Shown: positions 24,790-36,839, numbered from the stretch's first letter. The stretch: DNA of 64,000 bases from Parasponia andersonii (GCA_002914805.1 JXTB01000162.1:1-64000); one strand, 5' to 3'. A program made the numbers and translations. The notes: generated from the letters alone by a model not told the origin.

Positions 24790-27425
24790 CATTACACTCT
24801 TTTCATTTTTCCTTAAAGAATCCCAAAGTTTTAGAGAACCCTACAGCGCCATTTCGTCCTTCAACTCACACAATTCCAGTACCTTCTCCGACGGAGTTCA
24901 AACCATATCTCAATCCCTCCGCTTCCGAAGAAAGGTGAGTTCATTTCTTCCCTTATTTTTCTATCTGTTCTTGGAAAAACAATTTCAAGTTCTAGGAATA
25001 GAAACATATCAGGACGAGTCGAAATGGGAATTATTTTTCTCCCTTTTCCGGTTCATAAAGTAGACTTCTCTAGCTAATGGTCAGAGAAACCTGTGAGAAG
25101 AATTTCTAGGGTTTGATACCCTATTTTATTTTCCGACGAATTGCTCGAACATTTATTTTCTGACAAATTGCTTGAACATTTATTTTCTGACGAACTGCTC
25201 GAATAATTTTTATAAATCCGTAGACCTCTTAGGAATAAATCGATGAGCTTGCTTATTAGTACAATCCTAGGATAAATTCCCAAAGTACTACTAGCATAGT
25301 GAGAATCCTCGATGCTCGCATAGGACTAAATCCATCTGTATTTCTTTTCAGATGTCTAGTAGTAAGGAATTTAGGGAAGTGAATACATTTTCTGGAGAAT
25401 CCGACTCGAGTGTTAGCTCCATTAACCTTGAAGACTACCTTGAGCCAGAACCCGAGATAGAAATAACAAGAGTTAGGCAAAGTAGTCCTTGCATAGGCGA
25501 TCTCCCCCAGGACCAGTGGCCCCGACATATCAGGGATGCCCCTGCATTTTCATCGGGCTATCAATACGTAGAGGGGAATTAGTCATGCACCAATATAAAG
25601 ACAAGCTGCACATCGAACAAACTCAGCAAAATCACAAGCAGTCATAAGATCGCCATACCCCTTCGCCTACCTATGGAATTTAACCGACCACACACTCTAC
25701 CACATAGACTCGCTTCTTTTTCTGAAGCGGTCCTCAAGTGTGGCGTGCATCTCCCACTCCATCCATACATAAAATCGATTATTGACTATTATGGGGTCGT
25801 CCCTTTTCAATTAACCCCTAATACCTATAGATATATGGTAGGTTTATATATACTGTACCATAAATTAGGTTTAGAGACTCCTTCTCCTGAAGAATTTGCT
25901 TGGTTTTACCAAGTGAAATCAAATCCGTCAGATCTTGGCTTCTTGCGAGCAAATGGTTAAACCAGGCAATAAAAATGATCTACGGGGTTCGCAACAACAT
26001 GGAAAAATGGAAAAATCTATTTTTCCATTTTGACTATGCGGCTAACGGCTTCTTTCAAAATCCCAGTAGGTAGTCTTCCAATTTGTCGCCTTTTTATATT
26101 TTGTTACTTTTATACTAATCGTATTCGAATGTCAGGGATCGACCCAGACTCTCCAGGGAACAGCTTACAAGGGTATATAAAATCAACGACCTTCCAATTG
26201 AGGAATTTAATTGGAAGGTATTAGGTACTTCAAATAACCTGGTCACTTGTAGTCTGCTTCCAAAGGGAGCCACATTCCCAGATCCCCCGGTCTTTTCGTC
26301 TAAACCATCGAGCTCGAAGAAGAAGCCAAGAAAAAGGACGGATTTAGGTGCCTCGTCTTCCAGAACTAGAAAACGAAAAGCACCAGCCACCCTTCCAAAC
26401 TTAGAACCTTCCTCTCCAGAGACAGCGTCACCATTAGCTCCTCAACCAGCTCCACAAGAAGAAGGTAATCATATATATGCATTCTAATTTCCTTTATATT
26501 ATATCTCCTCGCTCACTGACATATCTGTACAGAGATGGTCATCGGTAGCGGCTTGCGAGCACCACCCTCAACTCTCGGGTCCATGGCAAAAACCAAGACA
26601 CCCGAGAGTACTCCGTCATCGAAAGGGAAAGAGAAGGTTGACAGCTCCAAGAAAAGAAAAGTTACCTTCGAGGACTTCCCAGCAAGCTCGCCACTACCAC
26701 AGCCTCAGCCAACGAGTCATCCTGAACCACCTAAAAAGGCTGCCACTTCTTCGAAACCGATCCTGGCAGATAAGGGTGAAGAGCTCTTCGCACTCCTCAA
26801 CCAACTACCAGAGAAGGCTAGTATGAGCGCAGCCTTCATTGATCGCTTCATATCTGAGGAAGGCTGGGAGCGGATGAAACGACGATCTGCCAAGGTCGCT
26901 TTTGGATCCCCGATGAGGATGCTGGCCAATGTAAGTATTTTTCTATTCTCTCCTCAAATGTATTCTCTTGGTATTAACAACTAGATTTTTCAGACCGCGG
27001 CTGCCGCTGTCCTGATGCACGACCCGGTTCTCGAATGCTTGGAGAAGGTAGAAAAAGTTGAAGAAATAACCCAAGCATTCAAGAATTCAAAGAAAGCTCG
27101 GGAGGAAGAGAAAACGGCCTTCAACTTGCAGAGGCAGCAGATGCTTGAAGACCTGGCCAAGGAGAGACTCGAGAAGGCGAATCTCGAGGAGAAAGTCAAA
27201 GAGCTCGAGAAGACCATCTCTGAGCATCCGGATCGCATGAGGGAAGTGACCACTGAGGCGGTTCACAAAGCTATTGAGGAGTTCAAGACGACTGAAGTCA
27301 AAGAGCTCGAAGATAAAGCTAGTGATATCACCTCGTCGACCATCATTTTCAATATTTTCTGCGAGCATCCAGATTTTGACTTCTCCATCCTTGACGAGGA
27401 CATGGTCGAGCTCGTCCAAAGTTAG
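24790..27425 (+). CDS. antisense accessory gene of the Tat element (putative 'gypsy-type transposon'/Transposase_28-like protein), spliced, broken
   Basis: The inferred structure is: leader from about 24790 to 24934 ending AAAG|GTGAGT; intron to 25351; exon 25352-26065 starting right at ATG; exon 26136-26464; exon 26533-26930 (AAT|GTAAGT); last exon 26994-27425. The last three exons join in frame. The second exon has a TAG at 25580 and a frame change near 25950, so the protein would be truncated. Its core (PHTLPHRLASFSEAVLKCGV, YGVVPFQLTPNTYRYMVGLY) is the domain known in plants as 'putative gypsy type transposon'. Then come a Lys/Arg- and Pro/Ser-rich linker (KKKPRKR near 26320) and a long coiled coil (REEEKTAFNLQRQQMLEDLA, about 27090-27300), ending in a short acidic segment. 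The function of this family is unknown. Comparable antisense ORFs are known between pol and the 3' LTR in other Tat elements. Exact exon limits are my inference. Confidence 0.7.
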
Positions 27426-28149
27426 AGGGAGGATACTGCCAAAGCTGGAGATGGCGGCGCGAGCCCTTCTGCATAACACTTTTTTTTTATTTTTAGAACA
27501 ATGCGGGCTTGGTCCCCCTTCCTTTTTGCGCATGTACGGGTGACTTCTTTTAATAAATATTATTTTTTCCTGTCAGATGCTCCTGCAAAATAATGAAAAC
27601 ACAACAATAATTTTAACTAAGTAGTCAATCACTACGTGACTGATCAGTACGCTTTTAGCGATTTGAATCCAACTAATTTAAAACGAGTTTTAAGCGTTAG
27701 GATAGGTTAGGTCGCTTGAGAAAACAGTCAATACGAGTGATGCAAACTCAAACTGTGTCTCAAAAGTTCCATGTCAAAAAAAAATATAGCAATATATCAC
27801 ATCGAACAATGAACGTTTGGCATAGTTACTTTTTTGTTCGAGGAAGGAAATTGCATAATACGACATGCTGAGGCATGAAGCGAGGAGAAAATCCTAGGAT
27901 TTTAAGGAGATTCAGATACTTCGTCGATCTAAAACCCTGTCTCCTCTAAATGGACGTTTGCATAGTCTCTTAGGAAACAAGTAAGAGATAACATTCTGAT
28001 CCCACTGCCCCCGACTTTTATGGTGTCCGAAAACTGCCATAAAACTATAAAAAGATGAACGAAAACGAGTTGAAGTAATAGCCGAAGAAATATTATTGAG
28101 GAATATTAATAAAGAAGATATAGTAGGCCATTGAAGATAACATGAAGAT
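27426..28149. other. non-coding spacer between the antisense gene and pol in the Tat element
   Basis: No reading frame of interest is seen on either strand. The stretch should contain the 3' ends of two convergent transcripts: the accessory gene from the left and gag-pol from the right. Confidence 0.5.
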
Positions 28150-29408
28150 TTATTGATAATAACGGCGAAGCTGTTCTGCATTCCAAGCATGCTCAATCTT
28201 TTGTCCACCGATGCGAGCTAGGTTGTATGTCCCAGGTCAATGACATTATCAATAACTTAAGGCCCTCCCCAGGAAGGCCCAAATACCCCAGCGCCATGTT
28301 CCTTATTATTAGGTAGAACTCTTCGAAGGACGAGATCTCTAACTTCAAAATGTCTACTTCCGACTTTGGAGTTATAATGTCGAGCAGTGTATTATTGGTA
28401 TGATGCAATTCGAAGTTAAGATTGTTCACGTCGTTCTTCTAAAAGATCGAGTTCAATTCTCAGTAATACATCATTCTGATTTTGTTCATAAACAGATCGT
28501 CGTAAAGAGCCCGCACAAATTTCAACTGGAATCATCGCTTCATATCCATAAGCCAAAGAAAATGGACTCTCTCCAGTAGTGGTTCGTTGTATGGTGCGAT
28601 AAGCCCATAAAACTTCTGGAAGTACTTCTGGCCAAGCTCCTTTATGTTCCTCCAACCTTGTCTTTATATTCTGTTTAAGTATTTTGTTTATCGCTTCGAC
28701 CTGCCCATTGGCCTGAGGATGAATAACAGCAAAGAAACTCTTCTTGATGCCCAAGTTGTTGCAGAAGTCACGGAACTCATCACAGTCGAATTGTTTCCCA
28801 TTATCAGAAATTATAGTATGCGGTACACCATAACGACAGATAATAGATTTGTAAACAAAATTTATCATCTTCTTTGCGGAAATAGTGATTAAGGCCTCAA
28901 CTTCCGCCCATTTTGTAAAATAATCGACTGCGACCACTGCATACTTCAAACCTCCTCGTGCCTATGGAAGCATCCCGATAATATCAATTCCACAAACAGC
29001 AAATGGCCATGGACTAGTCATTGAAGTTAAAGAAACATGTGGTTTTCTAGGAACAGTCACAAATCGTTGACATTTATCACACTTCCTAGCAAATTTCAAT
29101 GTATCCTTCTTCATAGTTGGCAAAAAGTACTCTTGTTGAAGAATCTTGTTTGCAAGTGCTTGCCCCCTAGAATGATTTCCACATATCCCTTCATGAATTT
29201 CCCTCATAATATAGCGTGCTTTTTTATCATTGACGCACAATAATAATGGCGAGCTAAAACTCCTTCGATAAAGCTTCTCATCCTGGATGATATAGCGGGC
29301 TGCTTTCATGCGGAGTCGCCTTGCATCGGCTTTATTCTCAGGAAGATCGCCATTTTGTATATATCGCATTATGAGATCCATCCACGACGATTTTTCGTCA
29401 ACTGGCAT
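28150..29408 (-). pseudogene. int: Tat integrase (zinc-binding, catalytic core, C-terminal part)
   Basis: On the minus strand the zinc-binding domain runs from about 29240 to 29070, with two His (HEGICGNH) and CDKC. The catalytic core follows with YFTKWAEVEALITISA, IISDNGKQFDCDEF and QANGQVEAINKILKQ, which hold the D, D and E of the DDE triad. The first catalytic Asp lies in VAVDYFTKW. The C-terminal part reads FEVRDLVLRRVL and ends AWNAEQLRRYY near 28150. A stop at about 28960 and frame breaks below 28420 interrupt it. The protein would insert the element DNA into the host genome and leave the 5-bp duplication seen. Confidence 0.88.
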
Positions 29409-29414
29409 AACTAC

Positions 29415-30005
29415 TTAGGGTTCGATCTCGATGCTTGGCGATATAAGAAATTCAACAGGAACTACCTTCAACAACTCTGCATCTTTCGTCGAAGCAAGCT
29501 TAGCAAGTGCATCTGCCCGGGAATTTTCAGTGCGAGGAAGAAGCTGAATGTTATAAGCGTCGAACGTTAAGAACAATTGTTGCACCTTCTCCAAATAGGC
29601 CATCATTCTCTCTCCTCTCGCTTGATAATTGCCCTTAACCTGACAAACGACCAGCTGGGAGTTGCTATACACTTCAATTATTTCGACCTTCATTTCCTGT
29701 GCGAACTTTAGCCCAGCTATCAATGCTTTATACTCGGCCTCATTATTCGACGCTGGGAATTTGAAGCGAAGTGCACAATGAATGTTGTGCCCTTCAAGAC
29801 TGATTAAAACTATGCCCGCACCTGCTCCATTTTCATTCGATGACCCATCAACATAAAGTTTCCACAACCTTGATGTATCTGAAGCGGGTTTTTCGAGTAC
29901 TCCCGTGGGAAGATCGACATCGTATGTAAATTCTGCAATAAAATCTGTGAGGGCCTGACCCTTTATGGCAGTGCGAGGTTGAAAATTGATGTCAAATTGA
30001 CTCAA
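29415..30005 (-). pseudogene. second, plant-type RNase H (aRNH) of the Tat element
   Basis: The minus-strand segment LWKLYVDGSSNENGAGAGIV, NNEAEYKALIAGLKFAQEM, VYSNSQLVVCQVKGNY and NSRADALAKLAS carries the D, E, D(N/S here) and D positions of an RNase H fold of the RVT_3 type. The third acidic residue has become Asn (YSNSQLV, where DSQLV is usual). Tat-lineage elements typically have this extra RNase H after the ordinary one; it is a strong lineage marker. The stretch is open for 196 codons. Confidence 0.87.
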
Positions 30006-30014
30006 TTCAACAGC

Positions 30015-32105
30015 CTAATAAAGAAGCTTTCTTGATGCAATGACAAGTGCTAGCGCCAATTTTTCCATCTCTGGATATCTGGTTTCAGCATCAAGTAATC
30101 TTTTACTTACATAATACACAGGTCGCTGAATATTTCCCTCCTCGTGAATTAATGCAACACTCGTTGCATACTTAGAAACAACGAGATATAAGCATAATTC
30201 TTTTCCTAGATTTGGCTTCGACAAGAGTGGAGGAGAACCCAAGTGCTTTTTCAATTCTTGGAACGCCTGCTCGCATTTTTCCGTCCACTCGAACCTCTTT
30301 GATCCTTTTAATACCTTAAAGAAAGGTTGGCATTTATCGGTTGATCTGGATATAAACCGACTCAGTGCAGCTACTCATCCTACTAGGCTTTGCACATCCT
30401 TGGGTTTACGAGGAGATTGCATATCAATCAACGCTTGTATCTTCTGAGGATTTGTTTCTATTCCTCGCTGATTGACCATAAAACCCAGAAATTTTCCAGA
30501 TCCTACTCCGAATGCACACTTCTAGGGATTCAACTTCATCTGGTATCTCTGGAGAATTTTGAACATCTCGTCAAGGTGTTTGATGTAATCTTCGGCCTTC
30601 TCTGACTTCACCAGCATGTCGTCGATGTATACCTCCATTGTCTTGCCAATTTGTTTTGCAAACATCATATTGACAAGATGTTGGTAGGTCGCTCCTGTGT
30701 TGATAAGTCCGAAGGGCATCTTTTTATAACAGTATAATCCTCGATCCATGATGAATGAAGTATGCTCCTCATCTAGCTCGTACATCGGGATTTGATTATA
30801 CCCAGAATAAGCATCTATGAAACTTAAAAGTTCATGCCCCGACGTCGCATCTACAAGCTGGTCGATTCTTGGAAGAGGGAAGCTGTCCTTCGGACATGCT
30901 TTGTTGAGATCAGTGAAATCGATACACGTTCTCCACTTCCCATTGGGTTTCTTCACCAAAACTGGGTTTGCAAGCCAGTCAGGATAAAAAGGCTCTCTTA
31001 TGAACCCAATTTTGAGCAGCTTCTCCACCTCTTCTTTTAACGCGACGTAACGTTCTGGATTCATAGCCCTTCTTTTCTGCCGTACAGACTTCTTCGTCAG
31101 ATCTATGTTAAGACGGTGGGATATGATCCTTGAATCAATCCCCACCATGTCTGAATGTTGCCATGCGAAGACATCCAAATTAGACTTCAGAAAAGCGACC
31201 AATGAAGCTCGCACAGGTCCTTGAACCTCCGTTCCAATCTTTAAAGTCCTGGAAGACATGTCGAATGATAAGTCCTCCAGATCTTCAATGGGTCTAGTTC
31301 TGACCTCTTCGTCTATTTTTCGAGGATCGAAGTCTTCGCTGGTCGTTTCGATTGACGCTTTCACTGACGGTTCGACTGACGCTTTATCTGACGACCTGAC
31401 TAGAGCTTCGTTCGCTGCCTCGACTGACGCTTTGCCCACTGCCACGACTGACGCTTTGCTCGCTACCTCGTCTGATGCTTTGCCCACTGCCATGACTGAC
31501 GCTTTGCTTGTTGCCTCGACTGACGCTTCCCCTGGCAGGTGGACCATCATTGTGCGAGACGTCGCATCATTTGCTGCAAGTTTTAGCGAGTTGTTATAAC
31601 AAGTCCTCGCATCATATTGATTTCCTCGCACCTCACCTACCCCGTGTTGGGTCAGAAACTTCATAGTGAGATGGTAGATCGAGGTGACGGCTCGAAGTTC
31701 CCTCAGTATCGGTCTTTCCAGCACAGCATTGAAAGCAGAGGGGCAATCTACCACCAAAAACTGGGTCATTATCATTGAAACCCTAGGATAGGTCCCAACG
31801 CTGACCATCAATTCAATCATGCCCATAGGCATCAAGCTGTCACCAGTAAAACCATAGAGTGGAGTGGCGGCAGACTTCAAGTCACTCTCATTCAACCCCA
31901 TCTTCTTAAAGGCGTTAAAGTACAGGATGTCCACAGCACTCCCGTTATCGACCAATACTCGCCACAACTGTGTCCTTCCACAGTTAATTTTTATGACCAA
32001 CGCATCATTATGCGGATAATGGACCTCCCTTGCGTCCTGTTCTGTGAAGGTAATGTCCATATCCGGTACTCGTTGAAGCTTGCGTGGTCGCTGCTCAAGA
32101 TGCAT
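30015..32105 (-). pseudogene. pol: Tat protease, reverse transcriptase and first RNase H
   Basis: On the minus strand the retropepsin signature is VLVDNGSAVDILY near 31990 (Asp-Asn-Gly-Ser at the active site, as in many Tat elements). A Lys/Ala/Ser-rich repeat linker follows (31280-31600). Reverse transcriptase runs from about 31050: WRTCIDFTDLNKACPKDSFP, FIDAYSGYNQIPM, KMPFGLINTGATYQ and the catalytic box MEVYIDDMLVKS near 30630. A stop at about 30521 and another near 30375 split RT from RNase H (RPVYYVSKRLLDAETRYPEM, 30140-30060). The first 527 codons are open. The product would be the element's polyprotein, cleaved by its own protease. Confidence 0.9.
31270..31600 (-). repeat. repeat-coded linker KAS(V/D)-rich between protease and RT
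   Basis: An imperfect 30- to 36-bp repeat (on the plus strand based on CTGACGCTTTGC, with CC/CTCG variants) occurs about seven to eight times and encodes Lys-Ala-Ser-Val-Glu/Met-Ala units. It lies in the open pol frame between protease and RT, so its length may vary between copies without breaking the frame. Confidence 0.8.
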
Positions 32106-32270
32106 GACGTTAGTTAACGGCTGCTGTCGAGCTTCTCACGCATACCTATCATGTGCTCTCTTGGAATCTCCCCCAACGTGCGGTCCTTAGAAAATAGTTC
32201 GCACCTCGCGCTGAATTTCTGGAGGTCACTGTTGGTCTTCTTCTCGCCTTTCGTCGTTCTACCTGGTGTA

Positions 32271-34005
32271 CTACCGCAGTCGCCCCTCTCTAATCAGCCT
32301 TTCAATTTCATCCTTTAGGGCAAAACAATTATTGGTATCATGCCCAATATCATTGTGATACCGGCAGAACTTGTTGGGGTCGCACTTTGTCCTGTCCCGC
32401 TTCATCGGTTCCGGTTGACGGAATCGCTCCTTCTGGTTTGTGACCGCATAGATATGATCTATAGGCGCGTTTAATTCAGTGTGATTGTTGAACCACATGG
32501 GAGCTCTTGAAATCTCCTTCCTTTTGGGTCTAGGCTAATTCTCCTTCAGCTGTTCATTATTCCTTTTGTTTTTCTTATTACCGTTATTGTTGGTAATGAC
32601 CGCATCTTTAGTCGCATCTTTCCTTCCTTCTTTCTTAGTCTTTTGAAGATTCTCACGCGAAGATTCTAACCTCAGATGCCGACCAACCCTTCGGCAGAAC
32701 TCTTCAAGAGTTCTACATTCTCACTCAAGTAATTCCTCCCAAAGTTTAGTTTCTGGTCACACCCCAGCCATCATGAGAGTTAGAACTCCTCCCTCAGGTG
32801 GATTGTTGACCTTTGCTAACTCCGAGGTGAATCGATTGAGATAAGACCATAGAGTCTCCTCTGGACCTTGTCGGATTGCAGACAAGCTAACAAGTGGAAC
32901 AGTAAAATTCTCTGCAACTTGAAACTGTCTCAAGAACGCCGTCTGAAGTTGTTGCCAGGATGAGATCGAGCTGGATTTGAGTCCTCGGAACCACTTCTTT
33001 GCTGCTCCCGAGAGAGTTACAGTGAAACATCTGCAACGTGCATGATCATTGACACGATGAAGTTCTATTAAGTCATTGAAGTGATCCATATAGTCCTGTG
33101 GATCAATTTTCCCATCAAAAGTATTAATGGTGGGAAGTCTGAATCCAGTAGGTAGGGCTGCAGCTCGAACTTCCTCGCTGAATGGCGATTGACGATACCT
33201 ATCAGCGAGCTCATCGTCCCAACTAGCAAGTGCGTCTAATGCGATCCTTAAATTATGAACATCGACATTCAGAGGGAAAGCATTATCTCTCGCTGGCGGG
33301 CAGCCTTTGATCGTTATCCTGATGCATGGCGGGCTGGTCAGGTAGAGTCTTCTGCGATCTGTGAGAGAAATCCAGTGAAATAGTGCGACGAGACCGACTT
33401 TGGTCGTTATGATGCGATACGGATCGATCATGGCTACGTCGTCGCTCCAAATACTGTCTTAGATCTGCAGGATCTTGTCCCGACTCTCTGCTGATTCTTT
33501 CGAAGACGCTTCTCGATGGTCGTCTTCGTTCGCTGCTCAAGCGATCTTGACTATTAGTGGACTTACGAGAAGGTTGTACACGATCACAGTTTGTACTTGA
33601 ACTCTCCGTACCAAATTCTGGAGGCAAGTTTGCGACCTTGCCTTTTCCTTTAGAGATGCGATCTTCATGACGCTCTTGCTGGGTTTTTGGCTGGCTACGT
33701 CTTCTTGTCTCTAGGATCTGTATTCCTTTCTCAGGTAATTGAGCAGGACGTTCTTTGGGACGTTCGTGCTGTGGTGGGGTCACCATTTGCCCTTCAGCAA
33801 GTCGTCGTAGGGTATCATTGATCTGGTTAGTGACTTACTGAAGGTTCACCAGTGTCTCCTCCATGCGATCCTGTCTCTGGGAAAGGTTCTCTGTTGCGGT
33901 CATAGTAGGCTGATCCTAAGCGGGGTCTACCTGTGTAGCAGCAGTACTTTGGGGTTGGTTTTGGCTAGTTCCAGTGACTCTTGTAGTATTTCTGGTGTTT
34001 GCCAT
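32271..34005 (-). pseudogene. gag: Tat gag
   Basis: On the minus strand the ATG at 34005 opens MANTRNTT. An Arg/Ser-rich N-terminal region follows (33786-33290), then the retrotransposon gag domain at about 33250-32757 (INTFDGKIDPQDYMDHFNDL, SGAAKKWFRGL, SSWQQLQTAFLRQF). Near 32400 is FCRYHNDIGHDTNNC, a Cys-His-Cys motif typical of Tat gag. Stops near 33920 and 33838 and a frame change near 33290 break it. Several stops are C-to-T changes in Gln codons compared with the copy at 1-528. Confidence 0.88.
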
Positions 34006-34048
34006 TATTAAAAAAGTGAAATTTGACAAATTATTTTAGCCGGAATAG

Positions 34049-34065
34049 CCCTCCTTCTAGCGCCA
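34049..34065 (-). other. primer-binding site of the Tat element
   Basis: On the minus strand TGGCGCTAGAAGGAGGG starts two bases after the 5' LTR. The same sequence follows the LTR of the left copy at 571-587. It begins with the TGG expected of a tRNA 3'-CCA complement; I do not assign the tRNA. Confidence 0.7.
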
Positions 34066-34067
34066 AT

Positions 34068-34711
34068 TGTTGATGGAGGTTTTGTCAAAAATAAATTTAA
34101 GAAAAAATTATGAGATGTGGTTTGTGTGAATTGAGTTATTAATCAAAGCAAACAAAGAGACAAAGATTTTATAGTGGTTCAACCCCGAAAAAGATGAGCT
34201 TGCGTCCACTGTTTTTCACTATATTCTGGAAAATTACAAGAACTCAAAATTATAATGTGTTATCTGAAAAGAAGAGAATACTTTTAAGAATTCTTTTTGC
34301 CTCTCTCCTTTTTTTTTCAAAAGATCCCTCATCTGAAACATTGAGCTCTCTTTATATAGATGAGGGTAACTCAATGTTCCTAATTGTGAAAACGGGTAAT
34401 TATACAATCGGGTAATAGAATTTGAGTAACAACATAATTGAGTAACCACTTAAAACGGGTAACAGGTCGATCATGAAAGAGAGACTTCTGTTTCTCTTTC
34501 CTTGCAGGTTACCTGTTTGACGAAGCAGAGACTTATTTCCTTTTCTTTCGGAGGAGGTCGCACGTAACTTATACAGAGGAGGTCGTACGTAACTTATGCG
34601 GTGGAGGTCGCTCGTAACTTATGCTGGAAAGGTCGCACGTAACTTATGCGGTGGAGGTCGAACTTAACTCCTATTCATGCGACCTGACATAGGATTTTAG
34701 ACCGCACCACA
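34068..34711 (-). repeat. 5' LTR of the Tat element
   Basis: This 644-bp repeat, on the minus strand, starts TGTGGTGCGG at 34711 and ends CCATCAACA at 34068. It has a TATA-like TATATAAAG (minus) at 34351-34359 and a GGTCGCA array at 34553-34668. By eye it differs from 23728-24363 at roughly one base in twenty, mostly C/T and G/A changes. Confidence 0.94.
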
Positions 34712-34716
34712 GTTAT

Positions 34717-36314
34717 GATATTTTATGATATTTTATGGGAAAGACATTCAATATAATATAGATAGATATACATATAAATATCTGGGTCCCATTACTTCTA
34801 GCAGTACTTAAAATTGCTTGCCCTGGTATATTTCACTTTGGGCTGGCGAGCTGCGAGCTTAATTGCTGTCAATATTGTTACATAAATATTACTATTATTC
34901 AATTTGTTTGTGTTTCCTGCGCACAATTATGATTTTTTCTTTTTTTTTTTTTTAATAAAACCTGCATTCTTGTAATTAACTCCATCAAATCAAGTGGTCA
35001 TAAAGTTGTAAATTGATTAGTACCTAGTAGCATATTTTATATTTCTGAAATGGGGACCAGGGAAAAACCATAATATATATATATATATATATTTAATGTA
35101 GCTAGTCTACAGCTTTTTGGGACATTAATTAGGAAAAGCACACATAATATTTCTTCAATATTTGGGGCCACCTTCCCACTTTTGTTAAGATTCTGTCCTT
35201 GCATAGCTCTAGTGGGCATCTTAGCTGATCTGATCTAAGATTTTTTGGATCCATGGACGTCCAACGCTAAAAAAGTCATAATGTACTAATGAATTAAATA
35301 TGTACATCTATAAATATATCACCCTTGTCAACTATGCCATTCTTTCGTTTTGTTAATTAGAGATTAATATTCTCTTCTTCACTTGATCTTCTAGTTTAAA
35401 CAAAATTACTTATTTGACGAGGTAAATTAGCTTAATTGGTAAAAATATCTTCTATCTAGAATTACAATCTTAGATCCGGGTCATATAAAAAATATACAAA
35501 AAATAGACGTAAAAACTTATTATTTCTAATTATGTAGGATAATTGGATAATAATAGTTATTTTTTTAATTTATAATAAATAAAGACTATTAGCTAAGTTT
35601 CACTTAAAAAAAAATCTAAATTACCCACTTTTAATATTTTTTTTTTTTGGTTGTTGTTTATTCCTACATCCAAAGATGATCAGATTGACTAACTTATATG
35701 CTAGTGTTACTATGCAATAAATACAGCACCAATGTTGGATCTATATCAATGGATTTTATAATATACATATCCTAATTTTGAGAACAAACTCATGATACAA
35801 TTAAGTGGTATATATTTAAGCTATGAGTTTTTCTTAAAGTGGAATTATTATCATTTGCATATCAAGGTGTCCCATCATATAGTGCTTTCTAAATCAAGAC
35901 CTATCTTTGATCTGTCATAATCTTAAAAGTACCTAGGTAGCATTACATATATTGCAAGGGAAAATTAACAATACTGGAGTCATATAACATATATGTTATA
36001 CTATATTTAATATACGTGGGTGTATACATTTGCATAAGCACGTATGTTGACACATTATTAGATTAATCAATGACTCATTGTTGATGTCACTTCAACCAGT
36101 AAGTAGTTGTTGAAACTCAAAAGTTAGTCTTCGTTGATATTATTAGCCCTAGAGAAAAAATTAGCATATATGCCGAGTAATAGACAAGAGTGCCCTTATA
36201 AAATATTCTATTCCATTTGGCACTTCCTTTACTGAATTTAATGTACTGACAATTAGGCCCTTCAAGTTTAGTGATAATGATTTGCATGTTTCAAGATATA
36301 TATATATATATATA
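34717..36314. other. AT-rich intergenic region right of the Tat element
   Basis: No gene is supported. There are (TA)n runs at about 35072-35091 and 36297-36314 (the latter borders MITE copy B) and T-runs near 34940 and 35640. Confidence 0.5.
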
Positions 36315-36555
36315 GCACCAATTTAGTAGGTATTTTTTTTTTTTACTTATGCATAGATATCAATCTGGCTAATAAAAATTTAGCATATATATTTTTTATT
36401 GTAAAATGTAAGAGAGAGAAAAAGTATTAATGATGCACGTCTTTTCATGCACTTCATTATAGTCATTAGATCACCATTAGATGGCGATCCAATGGCTAAA
36501 AAAAAAATACCTACCCATAGGTAAAGAAAAAAAATATCTATTGGATTGATAACCA
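36315..36555 (-). mobile_element. TA-microsatellite-associated MITE, copy B
   Basis: This roughly 241-bp copy is inverted relative to copy A. The left end is GCACCAATTTAGTAGGTATT; the right end read inward is GGTTATCAATCCAATAGATA. The interior carries ATGATGCACGTCTTTTCATG, the reverse complement of the motif in copies A and C. It is flanked by (TA)n on the left and TATATATA on the right. Confidence 0.8.
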
Positions 36556-36839
36556 TATATATAGCAGTTTTTGTCTCTTTTGTTTTTGCAAAATCAATTT
36601 TCTTCCATCTAAATTAGACGGAGTTCGGTAAAACATTCTTAGGCATAGTCTATTAAAAACTTTTAGCTAAATTTTGCATGCTATTGATGCCTTTTTCTTC
36701 TTTTTTTTTTTAAAAAAAAAAACTATATCAGAATTATTGATATCTAATATACTTAGTGTAAAAATTAATTTAAAAGAGCTATTTAGCTATAATTTAAAAA
36801 AAAAAAAAAACAAGTGAAAAAAGGGTAGAAAAATGGGCC

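Larger units (their letters stand above)
23728..34711 (-). mobile_element. complete Tat-lineage Ty3/gypsy retrotransposon with an antisense accessory gene
   Basis: The element is 10,984 bp, bounded by LTRs at 23728-24363 and 34068-34711 and by GTTAT at 23723-23727 and 34712-34716, a perfect 5-bp target duplication. On the minus strand the order is 5' LTR, PBS, gag (34005-32271), protease, RT, RNase H, a second plant-type RNase H, integrase (ending near 28150), a 0.7-kb gap, a spliced gene on the opposite strand (24758-27425), polypurine tract and 3' LTR. The second RNase H and the long space after integrase are hallmarks of the Tat group (Retand/Grande/Ogre-like). A few in-frame stops make it defective, but it is structurally whole. 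Confidence 0.94.
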
